This document shows positions 34,601 to 44,602 of a stretch of DNA of 64,000 bases, one piece after another. Source of the DNA: Micromonospora parathelypteridis (GTDB taxonomy: Bacteria; Actinomycetota; Actinomycetes; Mycobacteriales; Micromonosporaceae). Position numbers and translations under genes: made by a program. The first letter of the stretch is position 1; every line of letters begins with the position of its first letter. Location of the stretch: NCBI RefSeq assembly GCF_014201145.1, contig NZ_JACHDP010000001.1, positions 372,001 to 436,000 of the forward strand. The letters run 5' to 3'. Below the pieces are notes generated by a model. It made no database searches. It worked only from the letters and a program-made list of their open reading frames with translations, and was not told the origin of the DNA.

Positions 34601-35469
34601 TAGTTGGCCTCGCAGCCCTTGGCCGCGATCCAGGTGGCGCCCGGGGCCACGCCGCTGATCCGCCCGTCGCCGTCGTCGCCGACCATCGTGCCGACGGTGT
34701 GGGTGCCGTGCCCGTAGTTGTCACAGGGCGTCGAGGGCAGGCAGATCCCGGTCGGGTCGTACCAGTTGTAGTCGTGGCTGAAGGTGCCGTCACCGTCGTT
34801 GCCACGGTACTGGCGGACCAGCGCCGGGTGGTCGTACTGGACCCCGGAGTCGACGCTGCCGACGACGATGCCCTCGCCGCGGGTGCCGTACTCCCGCCAG
34901 ACCTTGTCCGCGCCGACCGAGGTGAGGTTCCACGGCAGCTGCGGACCGTCGGCGGACGCGCCCGCGGTGCGCACCGGCTCGGCCAGCTTCGTCCCGCCGA
35001 TCGAGGTGATCCGTGCGACCTCGGCCCGACCGGCCAACTCGGTCACCAGTTTCAGGTCACCGGTGACCTCGATGATGTTGGCGATCCAGTACGGGGTGAA
35101 GTCCGCGTGCCGGTCCCGCAGCAGGGTACGCAGGCTGCGCTGGGTCTTCTCGGCGTGCGCCGTCTTGGTCTCGTAGACCCGCTTGGTGCGGGCGACGCGT
35201 CCGGCCCGGCCACCGGCGGCCCGCTCGACCCGGTCCAGGTCGCCCTGGTCCAGGGTGGCCTCGTCGGTCAGCTCCACGAAGAAGCTGGCCTCGGTGCCGG
35301 CGCGGGCCGAACCGAGCACGCGCGGGTCCACCTTGCGCAGCGGATCGACCGCACCAACAGTCGGCGCGGGCGCGGCCACGGCCGCACCCGTGGGCAGTGC
35401 GAGCACGATGGCCAACGCCGCACCGACGGCGCCCATGGCTCGACGTGTCCGCTGTCTGGGTCTGAGCAT
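31603..35469 (-). CDS. Secreted subtilisin-like protease (S8) with repeat and beta-propeller tail
   Basis: 1288 residues from ATG 35469, preceded by GGGAGGGACG; an upstream ATG at 35514 lacks a good signal peptide. Domains: signal peptide (1-33), I9-type propeptide (~60-165), S8 catalytic domain (~190-510) with Asp207 (GSVDSGVQ), His254 (NYGHGTHT) and Ser431 (SDGTSMAAP), plus oxyanion Asn in FAVGN. Then carboxypeptidase-regulatory-like beta domains, a VTF..GRA jelly-roll-like part, and near 1040-1230 a region with repeats like a beta-propeller (DGRSIGKGVLPIDGWPSDMAYV, YYGLAYRASDDTFYLSG). The last ~60 residues are an Ig-like domain. It is exported and probably self-processed. Large multi-domain subtilases of this kind are common in actinomycetes. 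Confidence 0.92.
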   Translation of the reverse strand: MLRPRQRTRRAMGAVGAALAIVLALPTGAAVAAPAPTVGAVDPLRKVDPRVLGSARAGTEASFFVELTDEATLDQGDLDRVERAAGGRAGRVARTKRVYETKTAHAEKTQRSLRTLLRDRHADFTPYWIANIIEVTGDLKLVTELAGRAEVARITSIGGTKLAEPVRTAGASADGPQLPWNLTSVGADKVWREYGTRGEGIVVGSVDSGVQYDHPALVRQYRGNDGDGTFSHDYNWYDPTGICLPSTPCDNYGHGTHTVGTMVGDDGDGRISGVAPGATWIAAKGCEANYCSNSALLAAGQWMLAPTDHNGENPRPDLAPDIINNSWGGHDGDPTFYDTIIDAWVAAGIFPVFAVGNEAKELPEPCGSAGHPATNPLAYAVGATDATGVIADFSSRGPGREDTVRPDITAPGVGILSSVPGSDWGMSDGTSMAAPHVAGAVALAWSAVPNLRRDLATTRELLDRTAHDVNDLQCGGTPADNNVYGEGRLDAYDLVTQASTEQLGGVVVHANLNGLALSGAKITLTSALVTRTARTDARGTVQLGRVPAGEYTLTASFFARRTVRQTITVSSSGTTNLTLDLSEAAPWQAIQGRVTDPAGKPVVGAKLSLAGETFPAFVTDANGRYTGMLPEADYDLLVDYGRWLAPKTVVLIVNGPETVDVALAAKADRHGYQAGAAAAGWVDGGTVLPLTGDTASRGIDLPFPMAFYGSTYRRIAVHTDGYLTFGADATTSVGDNGPLPAPAISAPAVYAFWDDLVLDHASTVRTKVSGAGTARQFVVSWTRAALKSAPKTRVDVQVRLAENGRVTIAYRKLGAGAAATGGSATVGIEDATGRDALTYSRDEQVLDAADAVTFQVAGRALLRGTVSDANDRQPLAGATVRVESPDALQPITATTDADGFYQLEAPAGPVTVTALQPGYDLPASTLDLVEATVVKRDLALRTPLLLANRNAVSLTARAGVTRTATVNLTNRGDLPATWLAREINSPTPPTGIPGRQLSSFPVKEMYNAFGVGYRNGELIVSNSYLFGQLQRFGTDGRSIGKGVLPIDGWPSDMAYVPSRDLMCAPKMSFVGDLPIVCFDPDTLEVKETITGPWAGKLYYGLAYRASDDTFYLSGDGGIRHLAGLSHSRPGSVLGECTPPIPWITGLALNEEHNVLWGINQDSKESIWALDPATCQPLASLPDPDPNPLSGAGLDLDEQGNLWVLGNATGRPYGSKVYHVDGSLPAYSDVPWLSAATSGEVQPGAKDALTITVDTTGLAPGTHVATLLVTNNGAKGASTPVTVSVTVTK

Positions 35470-35639
35470 GAAGAACGTCCCTCCCTCGGGCGGTCGCCAG
35501 GGGAAGGCCGACACCGCCGTCGCCGATTCTCAGGCGAGGGACTTCCGGTTGAACCGCGTGATCACTGGCGGAGCACGGACATGGCGGGTCTCCGCCATGT
35601 CGCGTTGGTCCCACCGACACCGGCACGCCACCATGACAG

Positions 35640-36356
35640 TCAGGCCCGCATTCGCGCGGACACGACGATGACGAGCACCAGCGGCACGATCAACAGTGCC
35701 GGGGCGACGACCGGCAGGTGCAGGGCGACCAGGGCGCCGACCGCCGCGCCGACCATCAGGGCCAGCAACACCTGAGCCTTGGGGCGCAGACTGGCCCACG
35801 GGCTGCGCGCGGCGACGCCGGCGATCAGGCTCGTGAGCGTGCCGGTCAGGTACGTGGAGGACAGGCCTGCCACGCCGAACCGTTGGATCGCACTGCTCTG
35901 TACACCCAGCGCCGCCGCGGAGAGCATGAGCAGTGCGAGATGGACGTGCGCGTCGGGAGCGCCGAGCGTGACCTCCCAGACGACGAGGAACACGACGAAC
36001 ACCAGCAGCTCCAGGACCAGCGCCCAGGTGACCCGCCGTGGCCAGACCGGATCGTCGGGCTGTGCCGAGCCGACGACGCGGGCACCCGCGAGGACGCCGA
36101 CGATGAAGCTGACGATGGCGCAGCCGGACGTCACCGCGAGCTCGGCCTCACCTCTGCCCGCCGAGAGTCCGAGCAGGACCATGTTGCCGGTCATGACGCT
36201 GGAGAAGGCGCCGCCGAGGGAGAGGAACCCGATAGCGTCGGCGCTTCCGGTCAGGAAGGTGAGGACGACGACGAGTGTGTTCCGCCGCCGCAGGAGGTGC
36301 TGGTCCTTCTCAGCCGCGGCGTGGGGGCGGATGACGCGAGGCACTGTGCTCGACAC
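35640..36356 (-). CDS. DUF1275 (YoaK) family membrane protein
   Basis: 238 residues with six to seven hydrophobic helices. Family signature near the N-terminus: VVLTFLTGSADAIGFLSLGGAFSSVMTGNMVLLGLS, then GVQSSAIQRFGVAGLSSTYLTGTLTSL. Function unknown; family members may transport small molecules. It diverges from the GntR regulator, whose promoter holds the palindrome CTTCGTATACACGAAG, so both may be controlled by that regulator. The gap 35470-35639 shows no gene. Confidence 0.85.
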   Translation of the reverse strand: MSSTVPRVIRPHAAAEKDQHLLRRRNTLVVVLTFLTGSADAIGFLSLGGAFSSVMTGNMVLLGLSAGRGEAELAVTSGCAIVSFIVGVLAGARVVGSAQPDDPVWPRRVTWALVLELLVFVVFLVVWEVTLGAPDAHVHLALLMLSAAALGVQSSAIQRFGVAGLSSTYLTGTLTSLIAGVAARSPWASLRPKAQVLLALMVGAAVGALVALHLPVVAPALLIVPLVLVIVVSARMRA

Positions 36357-36381
36357 TGTCGGCTATCCTCCAGAGATTGTT

Positions 36382-36397
36382 CTTCGTATACACGAAG
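36382..36397. promoter_or_regulatory. GntR-type operator in the DUF1275-gntR promoter
   Basis: CTTCGTATACACGAAG has 5-bp inverted arms around TATACA and contains GTATAC, the usual core of FCD-type GntR sites. The nonamer TGTATACGA on the minus strand (36392-36384) also occurs upstream of the peptide-binding protein gene at 44459-44467. Likely autoregulatory site. Confidence 0.6.
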
Positions 36398-36424
36398 CTC
36401 GGACACGTAGGGAGAGGCGACCAG

Positions 36425-37105
36425 GTGGCTGAAGACCTGCGGGACAAGCTCGGCGCGCAACACCTGCCGCTACGCGATCAGGTCCTCGCCGCTCTGCGGA
36501 CCGCCATCATCGACGGGGACTACCTTCCCGGCGAACGGCTCACCGAGGACCGGTTGGCCGAGGACTTCGGGGTTTCCCGCAACCCCGTCCGCGAGGCTCT
36601 GCGCGTCGCGGAGGCGGAGGGTTTCGTCGTGATCCTCCCCCGCCGGGGAGCGGTCGTCGCCTCCCCCAGCAGCGGGACCATCGCCGACATGTTCGCCGTC
36701 CGCGAGCGCCTGGAGGCGCTGGCCGCCCGGCTGGCCGCCGAGCGGGCGACCGCGGCGGACGTGGCGGCCCTGCGTGCCCTGCTCGACGAGGGCCGCGACG
36801 CGACGCAGCGGCAGGACCTGGCCCGGGTCGCCGAGCTGAACAGCGCGCTGCACCTGCGCATCCTCCAGATCAGCGGAAACCCCTGGCTGTCGTCGATCGC
36901 CAAGTCGCTCTACCTCCATGTCCAGTGGGTCTTCCGGCTGGGCGCGGCGGAACGCGCGCCGCACTCGTGGGCCGAGCACATCCAGCTCGTCGACGCCATC
37001 GAGTCAGGCGACGGTGACCGCGCCGAGCGGGCCGCACTCGACCATCTCGACGCGGCATCCGCGGCGGCGTACGAGAACGCCGAGGGTGGCTACGGCGCCC
37101 ACTAA
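36425..37105 (+). CDS. GntR family regulator, FCD (FadR) subfamily
   Basis: 226 residues from GTG 36425 with GGGAGAGG just upstream. Winged HTH at 20-85 (LPLRDQVLAALRTAIIDGDYLPGERLTEDRLAEDFGVSRNPVREALRVAEAEGFVVILPRRGAVV region), then an all-helical FCD effector domain with likely metal ligands in AELNSALHLRI and AEHIQLVDAI. FCD regulators generally respond to carboxylates or amino-acid derivatives. Placed between DUF1275 and the operon of peptide transporter and gamma-glutamyltransferase, it probably represses both. Its last four bases overlap the 3' end of the convergent ggt gene. Confidence 0.88.
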   Translation: MAEDLRDKLGAQHLPLRDQVLAALRTAIIDGDYLPGERLTEDRLAEDFGVSRNPVREALRVAEAEGFVVILPRRGAVVASPSSGTIADMFAVRERLEALAARLAAERATAADVAALRALLDEGRDATQRQDLARVAELNSALHLRILQISGNPWLSSIAKSLYLHVQWVFRLGAAERAPHSWAEHIQLVDAIESGDGDRAERAALDHLDAASAAAYENAEGGYGAH

Positions 37106-38892
37106 CGGCCGCACGCGTAGCCCTGCATCCCTCGCGGGTTCGCGCCGGCCGCGAGCACACCCGTAGCCGGGTCACGGCTCACGGCGCAGAGCCGGCCGAG
37201 GCTCCACCCGTCGGAGCGCCGCACCTCGTGCCCGTACGCCCGCAGGGTGGCCTGCACGTCGTCGTCGACGCGGTCCTCCACCACCAGGACCCCGGGCTCC
37301 ATGTCCCGTGGATAGAACGACCCCGGCAGGCTGAGCGTGTGCCAGGCCGGCGCGTCGATGGCCTCCTGGAGAGGCTGACCGCCGACGAGATGCCGGAGCA
37401 GGAACGGCAGCTGCCACTGGTCCTGCTGGTCGCCGCCGGGTGTGCCGCACGCCAACACCGGCTCCCCGTCGCGGTGCACCATCGTCGGACTCAGTGTCGT
37501 ACGCGGTCGACGGCCCGGTGCCAGCGACGAGGCGAGCCCCTCCTCCAGCCAGAACATCTGCAGCCGGCTCCCCAGCGGGAAACCGAGCTCCGGAATGGTG
37601 GGCGAGCTCTGCAGCCAGCCGCCACTCGGGGTCGCGGAGATCATGTTGCCCCAGCGGTCGACCACGTCCACGTGACAGGTGTCGCCTCGGGTCACCCCGT
37701 CCGACTGGACAGTCGGCTCGCCCGTGGTGGGGTCCGTCGAGTCGGTGCGACGCCCCGCACCGGGTTGCACGTGGGCCGGTAGGCGGGGCTGCGCCCCGTC
37801 GGGACGCCCCGGCCGCAGTTCCGCCGACGCGCGGTCGCCGATCAGGGCCGCCCGCTCCCGCGCGTACTCCCGGGAGAGCAGCGCCTTGGCGGGCACGTCG
37901 GTGCCGTCGCCGTACCAGGCCTCCCGGTCGGCGAAGGCGAGCTTGAGCGCCTCGACCTGGGCGTGGATGCCCGCCGCGGTCCCCGCGTCGTACGCACCGG
38001 GGTCGTCGAGCGCGTCCAGGGTGGCCAGTGCCTCCAGCAGCACCGGGCCCTGTCCCCAGAAACCGGTCTTCGCCACCGAGTAGCCGTGCCAGTCGAGGGT
38101 GGCGGGCGCCTCCCAGGTCGCCGAGTACGCGGCGAGGTCGTCGCCGGTCACGAGCCCGGCGTTCGGGCGCCCGCTGGAGTCCCGGAACGGCTGTCGGCTG
38201 AACTCCTCGATCGCCTCGGCGACGAACCCCGTACTCCAGGCCCGCCGCGCCGCCTCGATCTGTGCCTCCCGGTCGGCGCCGGCCGCCTGCCCGGCCTCGA
38301 CCAGCCTGCTCAGCGTGCGCGCGTACGCCGGGTTGGCGAACATCTCCCCCGCGGCCGGTGGCCGGCCGTTACGCAGCCAGAGCGCGGCGGAGGTGGGCCA
38401 GTGTTCCTCGAACAACGACCGCACCGCCGCCACGGTGTCACCGACCCGGCCCAACAGCGGGTGGCCGGCGCCGGCGTAGCCGATCGCCGGCTCCAGCACC
38501 TCGGCGAGGGTGAGCGTGCCGTGCTCGCGCAGCAGCAGGAGCCAGGCGTCCACGGCGCCGGGCACGGCCGCCGCGAGCGGCCCGGCCCCGGGGATGAGGT
38601 CCATCCCGAGGGACCGGAAGTGCGCGATGGTGGCACCGGCCGGCGCCGGTCCCTGACCGCACAGCACCTTCGGCCTCGGGTCCCCGGCGGTGGCCACGAT
38701 GGCCGGCACCTCGCCACCCGGCCCGTTCAGGTGCGGTTCGACGACGTGCAGGACGAACCCGGCGGTGACCGCCGCGTCGAAGGCGTTGCCCCCGCGTTCG
38801 AGGATGCCCATCGCCGCCTGGCTGGCGAGCCAGTGCGTCGAGGACACCATGCCGAAGGTGCCCTGCAGCGTGGGTCGGGTCGTGAACGTCAT
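37102..38892 (-). CDS. ggt: Gamma-glutamyltransferase family protein
   Basis: 596 residues. The N-terminal half contains ASQAAMGILERGGNAFDAAVTAGFVLHVVEPHLNGPGGEVP, the glutamate-binding family region. The nucleophile is Thr405 in GDTCHVDVVDRWGNM, where such enzymes self-cleave to expose the N-terminal Thr. The small-subunit part has PTIPELGFPLGSRLQMF and GTPGGDQQDQWQLPFL, close to GGT family motifs. No signal peptide is seen, so it should act in the cytoplasm on imported gamma-glutamyl peptides such as glutathione or mycothiol-like conjugates. Sixth gene of the operon; its start overlaps the stop of the upstream ATPase gene (38889). No lid-loop assignment is attempted. Confidence 0.88.
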   Translation of the reverse strand: MTFTTRPTLQGTFGMVSSTHWLASQAAMGILERGGNAFDAAVTAGFVLHVVEPHLNGPGGEVPAIVATAGDPRPKVLCGQGPAPAGATIAHFRSLGMDLIPGAGPLAAAVPGAVDAWLLLLREHGTLTLAEVLEPAIGYAGAGHPLLGRVGDTVAAVRSLFEEHWPTSAALWLRNGRPPAAGEMFANPAYARTLSRLVEAGQAAGADREAQIEAARRAWSTGFVAEAIEEFSRQPFRDSSGRPNAGLVTGDDLAAYSATWEAPATLDWHGYSVAKTGFWGQGPVLLEALATLDALDDPGAYDAGTAAGIHAQVEALKLAFADREAWYGDGTDVPAKALLSREYARERAALIGDRASAELRPGRPDGAQPRLPAHVQPGAGRRTDSTDPTTGEPTVQSDGVTRGDTCHVDVVDRWGNMISATPSGGWLQSSPTIPELGFPLGSRLQMFWLEEGLASSLAPGRRPRTTLSPTMVHRDGEPVLACGTPGGDQQDQWQLPFLLRHLVGGQPLQEAIDAPAWHTLSLPGSFYPRDMEPGVLVVEDRVDDDVQATLRAYGHEVRRSDGWSLGRLCAVSRDPATGVLAAGANPRGMQGYACGR

Positions 38893-39886
38893 GACAACAC
38901 CTCACTCGGATCTGTGGTGCGAACGTCAGGGCCGGTGCCGTCCGGCTGGACCAGGTGGCACGCGGCCATGCCGTCACCGATCGGGATCTGCGCCGGCACC
39001 TCCGTCGCGCACCGGTCGAACGCGAGCGGGCACCGGGTACGGAACCGGCATCCGGACGGCGGATCGAGCGCGGACGGCAGGTCGTCGCCGAGCAGCACCG
39101 GCTGACGCTGCCGTTGGCGCACCGGGTCGGCCACCGGCGCGGCCGACAGCAGCGCCTGCGTGTACGGGTGGGCGGGCCGGGCGAAGATCCGCTCGCGGGT
39201 GCCCTTCTCGACGAGTTGGCCCAGGTACATGACGGCGATGTCGTCGGCCAGATACTCGACCGCGGACAGGTCGTGGGTGATGAAGAGGCAGGCGAACCCG
39301 ATGTCACGTTGCAGGTCGGCGAGGAGGTTGAGCACCGACGCCTGCACGGACACGTCGAGTGCGCTGGTGGGTTCGTCGGCGATGAGCAGCATGGGTTCGG
39401 AGATCAGTGCGCGGGCGATGCTGACCCGTTGGCGTTGCCCGCCGGACAGCTCGTGGGGGTAGCGACGTGCCACCTCGGTCCGCAGGCCCACCCGCTCGAG
39501 CTGCGGAGCGACGCGGGCCTCCCGCTCGCGCCGGGAGAACCGTTTGCCGGCCAGCCGGAGCGGCTCCGCCACGATCTCGCCGACCAGCATCCGCGGGTCC
39601 AGTGACGCGGCCGGGTCCTGGAAGACGATCGACACCGCGCCACGGTGTGGGCGCAGCCGCCGTCGGGACAGATGGGTGACGTCCGTACCGGCGATCTGGA
39701 CCGTCCCCGCGGTCGGTTCGACGAGCCGCACCACGCATCGGCCCACTGTCGACTTCCCGGAACCGCTCTCCCCCACCAGGGCGGTGACCCGGCCCCTCGG
39801 GATCGTGAGCGACACCCCGTCCACGGCGCGGACCGGGCCGAAGTGCATCACCAGGTCCTCGATCTCCAGGGCGTTGGGCTGCGGCG

Positions 39887-39890
<4 letters not shown>
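38889..39890 (-). CDS. Oligopeptide ABC transporter ATPase, DppF/GsiA type
   Basis: 333 residues from ATG 39890. Walker A VGESGSGKSTVGRC, Q-loop IVFQDPAASLDP, signature LSGGQRQR, Walker B LLIADEPTSALD, H-loop FITHDLSAVEY. The C-terminal oligopeptide-transporter domain has the Cys motif GCRFRTRCPLAFDRC, which in this group can bind an iron-sulfur cluster. It pairs with the next upstream ATPase to drive peptide import. Overlaps both neighbours by ATGA. Confidence 0.93.
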
Positions 39891-40896
<1,006 letters not shown>

Positions 40897-40900
<4 letters not shown>

Positions 40901-41784
40901 CGTCGGTCTCCCTTCGGGTCGAGGGCGTCGCGGAGGGCATCGCCGAAGACGTTGAACGCCAACGCCAGACCCATGATCACGACGCCGGGCAGGACCGCGG
41001 CCCACGGTGCTCGGGCGGCGAACTGCTGGGCGGTGGCCAGCATGGTGCCCAGGCTGGGTGCCGGGGGTTGAATGCCGAGGCCGAGGAACGACAGCACCGC
41101 CTCGCCGAGGATCGCGGCCGGGATGGCGACCGTGGCCTGCACCAGGATCACCGACGTCGCGTTCGGCAGGATGTGCCGGGCCAGCACCCACAGGTCACTC
41201 GCCCCGTCCACGACGGCCGCCGCGACGAAGTCCAGTGACTTGAGCCGCAGCGTGTCCGAGCGGACGACCCGGATCACCCCGGGGATCTGGGCGATGCCGA
41301 TGGCAACGGCGGCGTTGCCCAGGCTGGCCCCCCGGATGGCTGCCAGCCCCACCGCCATGATCAGAAACGGGAACGCGAGCAGCAGGTCGGTGAAGCGCGA
41401 GATCACGGCGTCCCAGGCCCGGAAGTAACCGGCCGCGAGCCCGAGCGGCACCCCGAGGACCAGGGAGGTGGCCACCGCCAGGAGCCCCACCTGCAGCGAT
41501 GCCCGTGCTCCGAGCATGATGCGGGAGAGGACGTCCCGACCGAGATCGTCGGTGCCGAGCACGTGCCCGGGACTGCCGGGGGGCACGAACACGCGGGCGA
41601 AGTCGGTCTGGTCGACGGAGTAGGGCGCGAGCCACGGTGAGAGCAGCGCGATGGCGATCGCGAGTGCCAGCACGACGAAGCTCACGACGGCGAGCGGGTT
41701 GCGACGCAACCGCCGCAGCACGCGCGTTCGCCGGGTGATGCTGGCGGAGGCGGTCTCCGCGATCGGCACGGTGAGGACGGTCAT
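40897..41784 (-). CDS. Oligopeptide ABC transporter permease, DppC type
   Basis: 295 residues from ATG 41784. Six hydrophobic helices and the binding-protein-dependent EAA loop (RFTDLLLAFPFLIMAVGLAA upstream, then VLARHILPNATSVILVQATVAIPAAILGEAVLSFLGLGIQPPAPSLG, the DppC signature region). The N-terminal OppC_N segment has RRLRRNPLAVVSFVVLALAI. Its start overlaps the DppB-type gene's stop (41781) by ATGA. Confidence 0.92.
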
Positions 41785-42737
41785 GCCGGATCTCCCGTCA
41801 CTCGGATTCGTGGGTCGATGACCGAGTAGAGCAGGTCCACGAAGAAGTTGATCACGATGTAGGCGGTCGCGGTGAGCAGGACGACGGCCTGGATCACCGG
41901 GTAGTCCCGCTGGAACACCGCGTCGATGGTCATCTTGCCGAAGCCGGGGAGCCCGAAGATCTGTTCGGTGACGACCGCGCCCGAGATCAGACCGCCGAGT
42001 TGAAGGCCCACGACGGTCACCACCACGATGAGGCTGTTCCGCAGCGCGTGTCGGGTGATGACGGCACGCGGCCGCAGGCCCTTCGCCTTCGCCGTCCGCA
42101 CGTAGTCGGAGGACAGTGAATCCAGCATCGAGGAACGGGTCTGCCGCATGATGATGGCGGCGAGGCCCGTCCCGAGGATCACGGCCGGCAGGACGATGTG
42201 GTGCAGGTTGTCCACGGGGTCCTCCAGGAACGGCACGAAGCCGGAGGCGGGGAACAGGCCGGTGGCCACGGAGAGGTAGAGGATCGCCAGCAGCCCGAGC
42301 CAGAAGTGCGGCACCGACAGGCCGATCAGGGCCAGGCCGTTGGCGAGCCACTCCGCCGGGCGCCCGCGGCGGACCGCCGCGAGCACACCGGCGCCGACCC
42401 CGAGCGCCGCGGCGATGAGAATCGCCAGTACGGACAGCTCGACGGTCACCGGCAGGGCGGTCGTGAGCATCGACGAGACCGGCGTACCGGTCCGGATCGA
42501 CACTCCGAAGTCGCCCTGCACCAGGCGTTCCACGTACTGCGCGAACTGGACCGGCAGCGGCTGGTCCAGCCCGTAGTGCCGACGGATGGCCTCCAGTGCC
42601 TCCGGCGACCGGTCCTCCCCGGCCAGCGCGAGGGCCGGGTCACCGGGGAGCGCCCGCACGCCGACGAACACCACGATCGTCGACATCAGCAGAGTCAGCG
42701 CCGACTGCCAGGCGCGAGTGAGGAGATACCGGGCCAT
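41781..42737 (-). CDS. Oligopeptide ABC transporter permease, DppB type
   Basis: 318 residues. N-terminal MARYLLTRAWQSALTLLMSTIVVFVGVRALPGDPA and EAA-loop region AKAKGLRPRAVITRHALRNSLIVVVTVVGLQLGGLISGAVVTEQIFGLPGFGKM are typical DppB/OppB features; six helices in all. Forms the channel with the DppC-type permease. Starts six bases after the stop of the binding-protein gene. Confidence 0.92.
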   Translation of the reverse strand: MARYLLTRAWQSALTLLMSTIVVFVGVRALPGDPALALAGEDRSPEALEAIRRHYGLDQPLPVQFAQYVERLVQGDFGVSIRTGTPVSSMLTTALPVTVELSVLAILIAAALGVGAGVLAAVRRGRPAEWLANGLALIGLSVPHFWLGLLAILYLSVATGLFPASGFVPFLEDPVDNLHHIVLPAVILGTGLAAIIMRQTRSSMLDSLSSDYVRTAKAKGLRPRAVITRHALRNSLIVVVTVVGLQLGGLISGAVVTEQIFGLPGFGKMTIDAVFQRDYPVIQAVVLLTATAYIVINFFVDLLYSVIDPRIRVTGDPA

Positions 42738-42743
42738 GGTGAC

Positions 42744-44420
42744 CTACTTGGCGAAGCCAGCGAAGGCCGCCCGGATCACGCCGTCCGGGAAGACCTGCAG
42801 GCCCTGGATCTGCTTGCTCACGGCGGTCAGGTTCCGCTGCCGGTAGAGGTAGATCAGCGCGTCGTCCTGCTGGAGCAGCGTGACCGCCTGCCCGTACAGC
42901 TTCTTGCGCTCCTCGACGTCGCCGGCCTGGCGGGCCTGGGTGAGCAGCGTGTCGAGCTGGGGGTTGCTGTAGCCGGAGACGTTCTGGCTGGCGCTGGTGC
43001 CGACGAAGTTCGTGATGTTGGCGTCCGGGTCGATCCGTCCGCTCCAACCCAGCTGCAGCAGCTCGAAGTTGCCGCGATCCTGCTCGTCGAGGAGCGACGA
43101 GTACTCCACCGGGTTAATCTTGAGGTCGAATCCGCCGTCCTTGACCATGGACTGCAGTGCCTGCGCGAGGCGCAGCGTGTCGGGCGTGTTCGAGGCGAGC
43201 ATCGTCACCACGTACGGCGTCTGCACACCCGCCTCGGCGAGCAACTGCTTGGCCTTGGCGGGGTCGTGCGCCGGGCAGGTCTGCGCTTCCGGCGACGAGA
43301 ACGAGCTCGCGGGCGAAATCGGTGAGCAGGCGACGGCGTGCTCACCGTTGAAGACGGCGTCGACCAGCGCCTTGCGGTCGATGGCGTGCTCGAAGGCCTG
43401 CCGCACCTTCGCGTTCTGCGCCAGCGGGCGGTTGATGGGCTTCGGAGCGGTGCCGACGCCGTCGACGTTGCCGATGTTGATCGTGAGGCCCTGGTAGCCG
43501 AGGGACTGCGACTGCAGCACGGAGACCGACGCGTCCTGCCGCAGGGAGGCGACGTCCTGGGTGGAGACGCTGTCGGCGACCTGCGCGTCGCCGGAGCGCA
43601 GGTTGGCGGCACGGATGCTCGCGTCGCTGAGGACGCGCCACGTGATGGTGTCGAGGTGGACCGCGCTCGCGTCGTAGTAGTTCGGGTCCTTCACGACCTC
43701 GATCGAGTTCTGCGGCACCCGCTTGGCGAACTTGAAGGGGCCGACGCAGACCGGCGCCGAGGCGAAGTCGTCGCCCAGCTTCTGCAGTGCCTGGGCACTC
43801 ATGATCATGCCGGCCCGGTCGGCGAGAGCGCCGAGCAGGGGCGCGAACGGCTGCTTCAGTCGAAGGACGACGGTCTGCGCGTCAGGTGCGTCGACGCCGT
43901 CGATGGGGCCGAGCTCGCTCTTGCGCGCCGACCGGGCGTTGGTGAGGTGTCGCTGCAGGGTGGCCTTCACCGCGGCGGAGTCGAACGCCGTCCCGTCCGC
44001 GAAGCGCACGCCCTGACGCAGGGGAATGGTCACCGTCTTGCCGTCACTGCTCGTGGTGGGCAGGGCGGTGGCAAGCTGCGGTACGACCTGCGCCTTCTCG
44101 TCGACGTCGTAGAGCTTCTGGCACATCGCTTGGAAGACGTAACGGGAGTAGAGGCTTCGCGACAGTGTCGGATCCAGCGCGTCGGGCTCCGCGGAGAGGG
44201 CGATGACGAGCTTGCCGCCCTGCTTGACGGCAGCGGGGTCGGCCGGCGTACCGAAGGAATCCTGGCCTGCCGACTGGTTGCCGCCGGACGGGGAGCCGTC
44301 CCCGCTGTTCGACACCGGTGAGCAGGCAACGACCGTGCAGACAACAGCAGCCGCCGCGACAGCGACCCGGAGGACACGGCGACGGGGCAGGCTCGTTGCG
44401 CTGACGGAGAGGTTCGTCAT
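42744..44420 (-). CDS. Peptide ABC transporter substrate-binding lipoprotein (family 5)
   Basis: 558 residues from ATG 44420, with GGAG before it. Signal peptide with twin Arg-rich n-region (SLPRRRVLRVAVAAAAVV) and lipobox VVAC; lipid-anchored outside. The SBP_bac_5 signature is present: LVIALSAEPDALDPTLSRSLYSRYVFQAMCQKLYDVD, VRFADGTAFDSAAVKATLQRH, VRQAFEHAIDRKALVDAVFNG. First gene of the operon that ends with the gamma-glutamyltransferase. This combination, like E. coli gsiABCD with iaaA, points to glutathione or gamma-glutamyl peptide import. Confidence 0.92.
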   Translation of the reverse strand: MTNLSVSATSLPRRRVLRVAVAAAAVVCTVVACSPVSNSGDGSPSGGNQSAGQDSFGTPADPAAVKQGGKLVIALSAEPDALDPTLSRSLYSRYVFQAMCQKLYDVDEKAQVVPQLATALPTTSSDGKTVTIPLRQGVRFADGTAFDSAAVKATLQRHLTNARSARKSELGPIDGVDAPDAQTVVLRLKQPFAPLLGALADRAGMIMSAQALQKLGDDFASAPVCVGPFKFAKRVPQNSIEVVKDPNYYDASAVHLDTITWRVLSDASIRAANLRSGDAQVADSVSTQDVASLRQDASVSVLQSQSLGYQGLTINIGNVDGVGTAPKPINRPLAQNAKVRQAFEHAIDRKALVDAVFNGEHAVACSPISPASSFSSPEAQTCPAHDPAKAKQLLAEAGVQTPYVVTMLASNTPDTLRLAQALQSMVKDGGFDLKINPVEYSSLLDEQDRGNFELLQLGWSGRIDPDANITNFVGTSASQNVSGYSNPQLDTLLTQARQAGDVEERKKLYGQAVTLLQQDDALIYLYRQRNLTAVSKQIQGLQVFPDGVIRAAFAGFAK

Positions 44421-44458
44421 GGAGAGCTCCTCGAGTGGGCGATTCGGGGAGCGTATGT

Positions 44459-44467
44459 TGTATACGA
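44459..44467. promoter_or_regulatory. Putative GntR site upstream of the peptide transporter operon
   Basis: TGTATACGA lies about 40 bp before the substrate-binding protein start and matches the nonamer inside the palindrome of the gntR-DUF1275 promoter (36384-36392, opposite strand). GTATAC cores are usual for FCD-GntR sites. The rest of 44421-44602 shows no gene. Confidence 0.5.
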
Positions 44468-44602
44468 TGACTGCCGCAAGACCTCCGAGCATGGCTTTCG
44501 AACGCCCCCTGAAACGCCCGCATCCCGCATCCCCGCCGCCCGGCGGTTGGTCACCGACACCGGAGATCCGGCTCGGTGGCCAACCGCCGGGCTCACGCCC
44601 AG

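Noticed and set aside
31684..35775. 1363-codon plus-strand frame opposite the subtilase
   Set aside because: Arg/Val/Gly-rich shadow of the subtilase gene on the other strand, which has the catalytic triad and a proper start.
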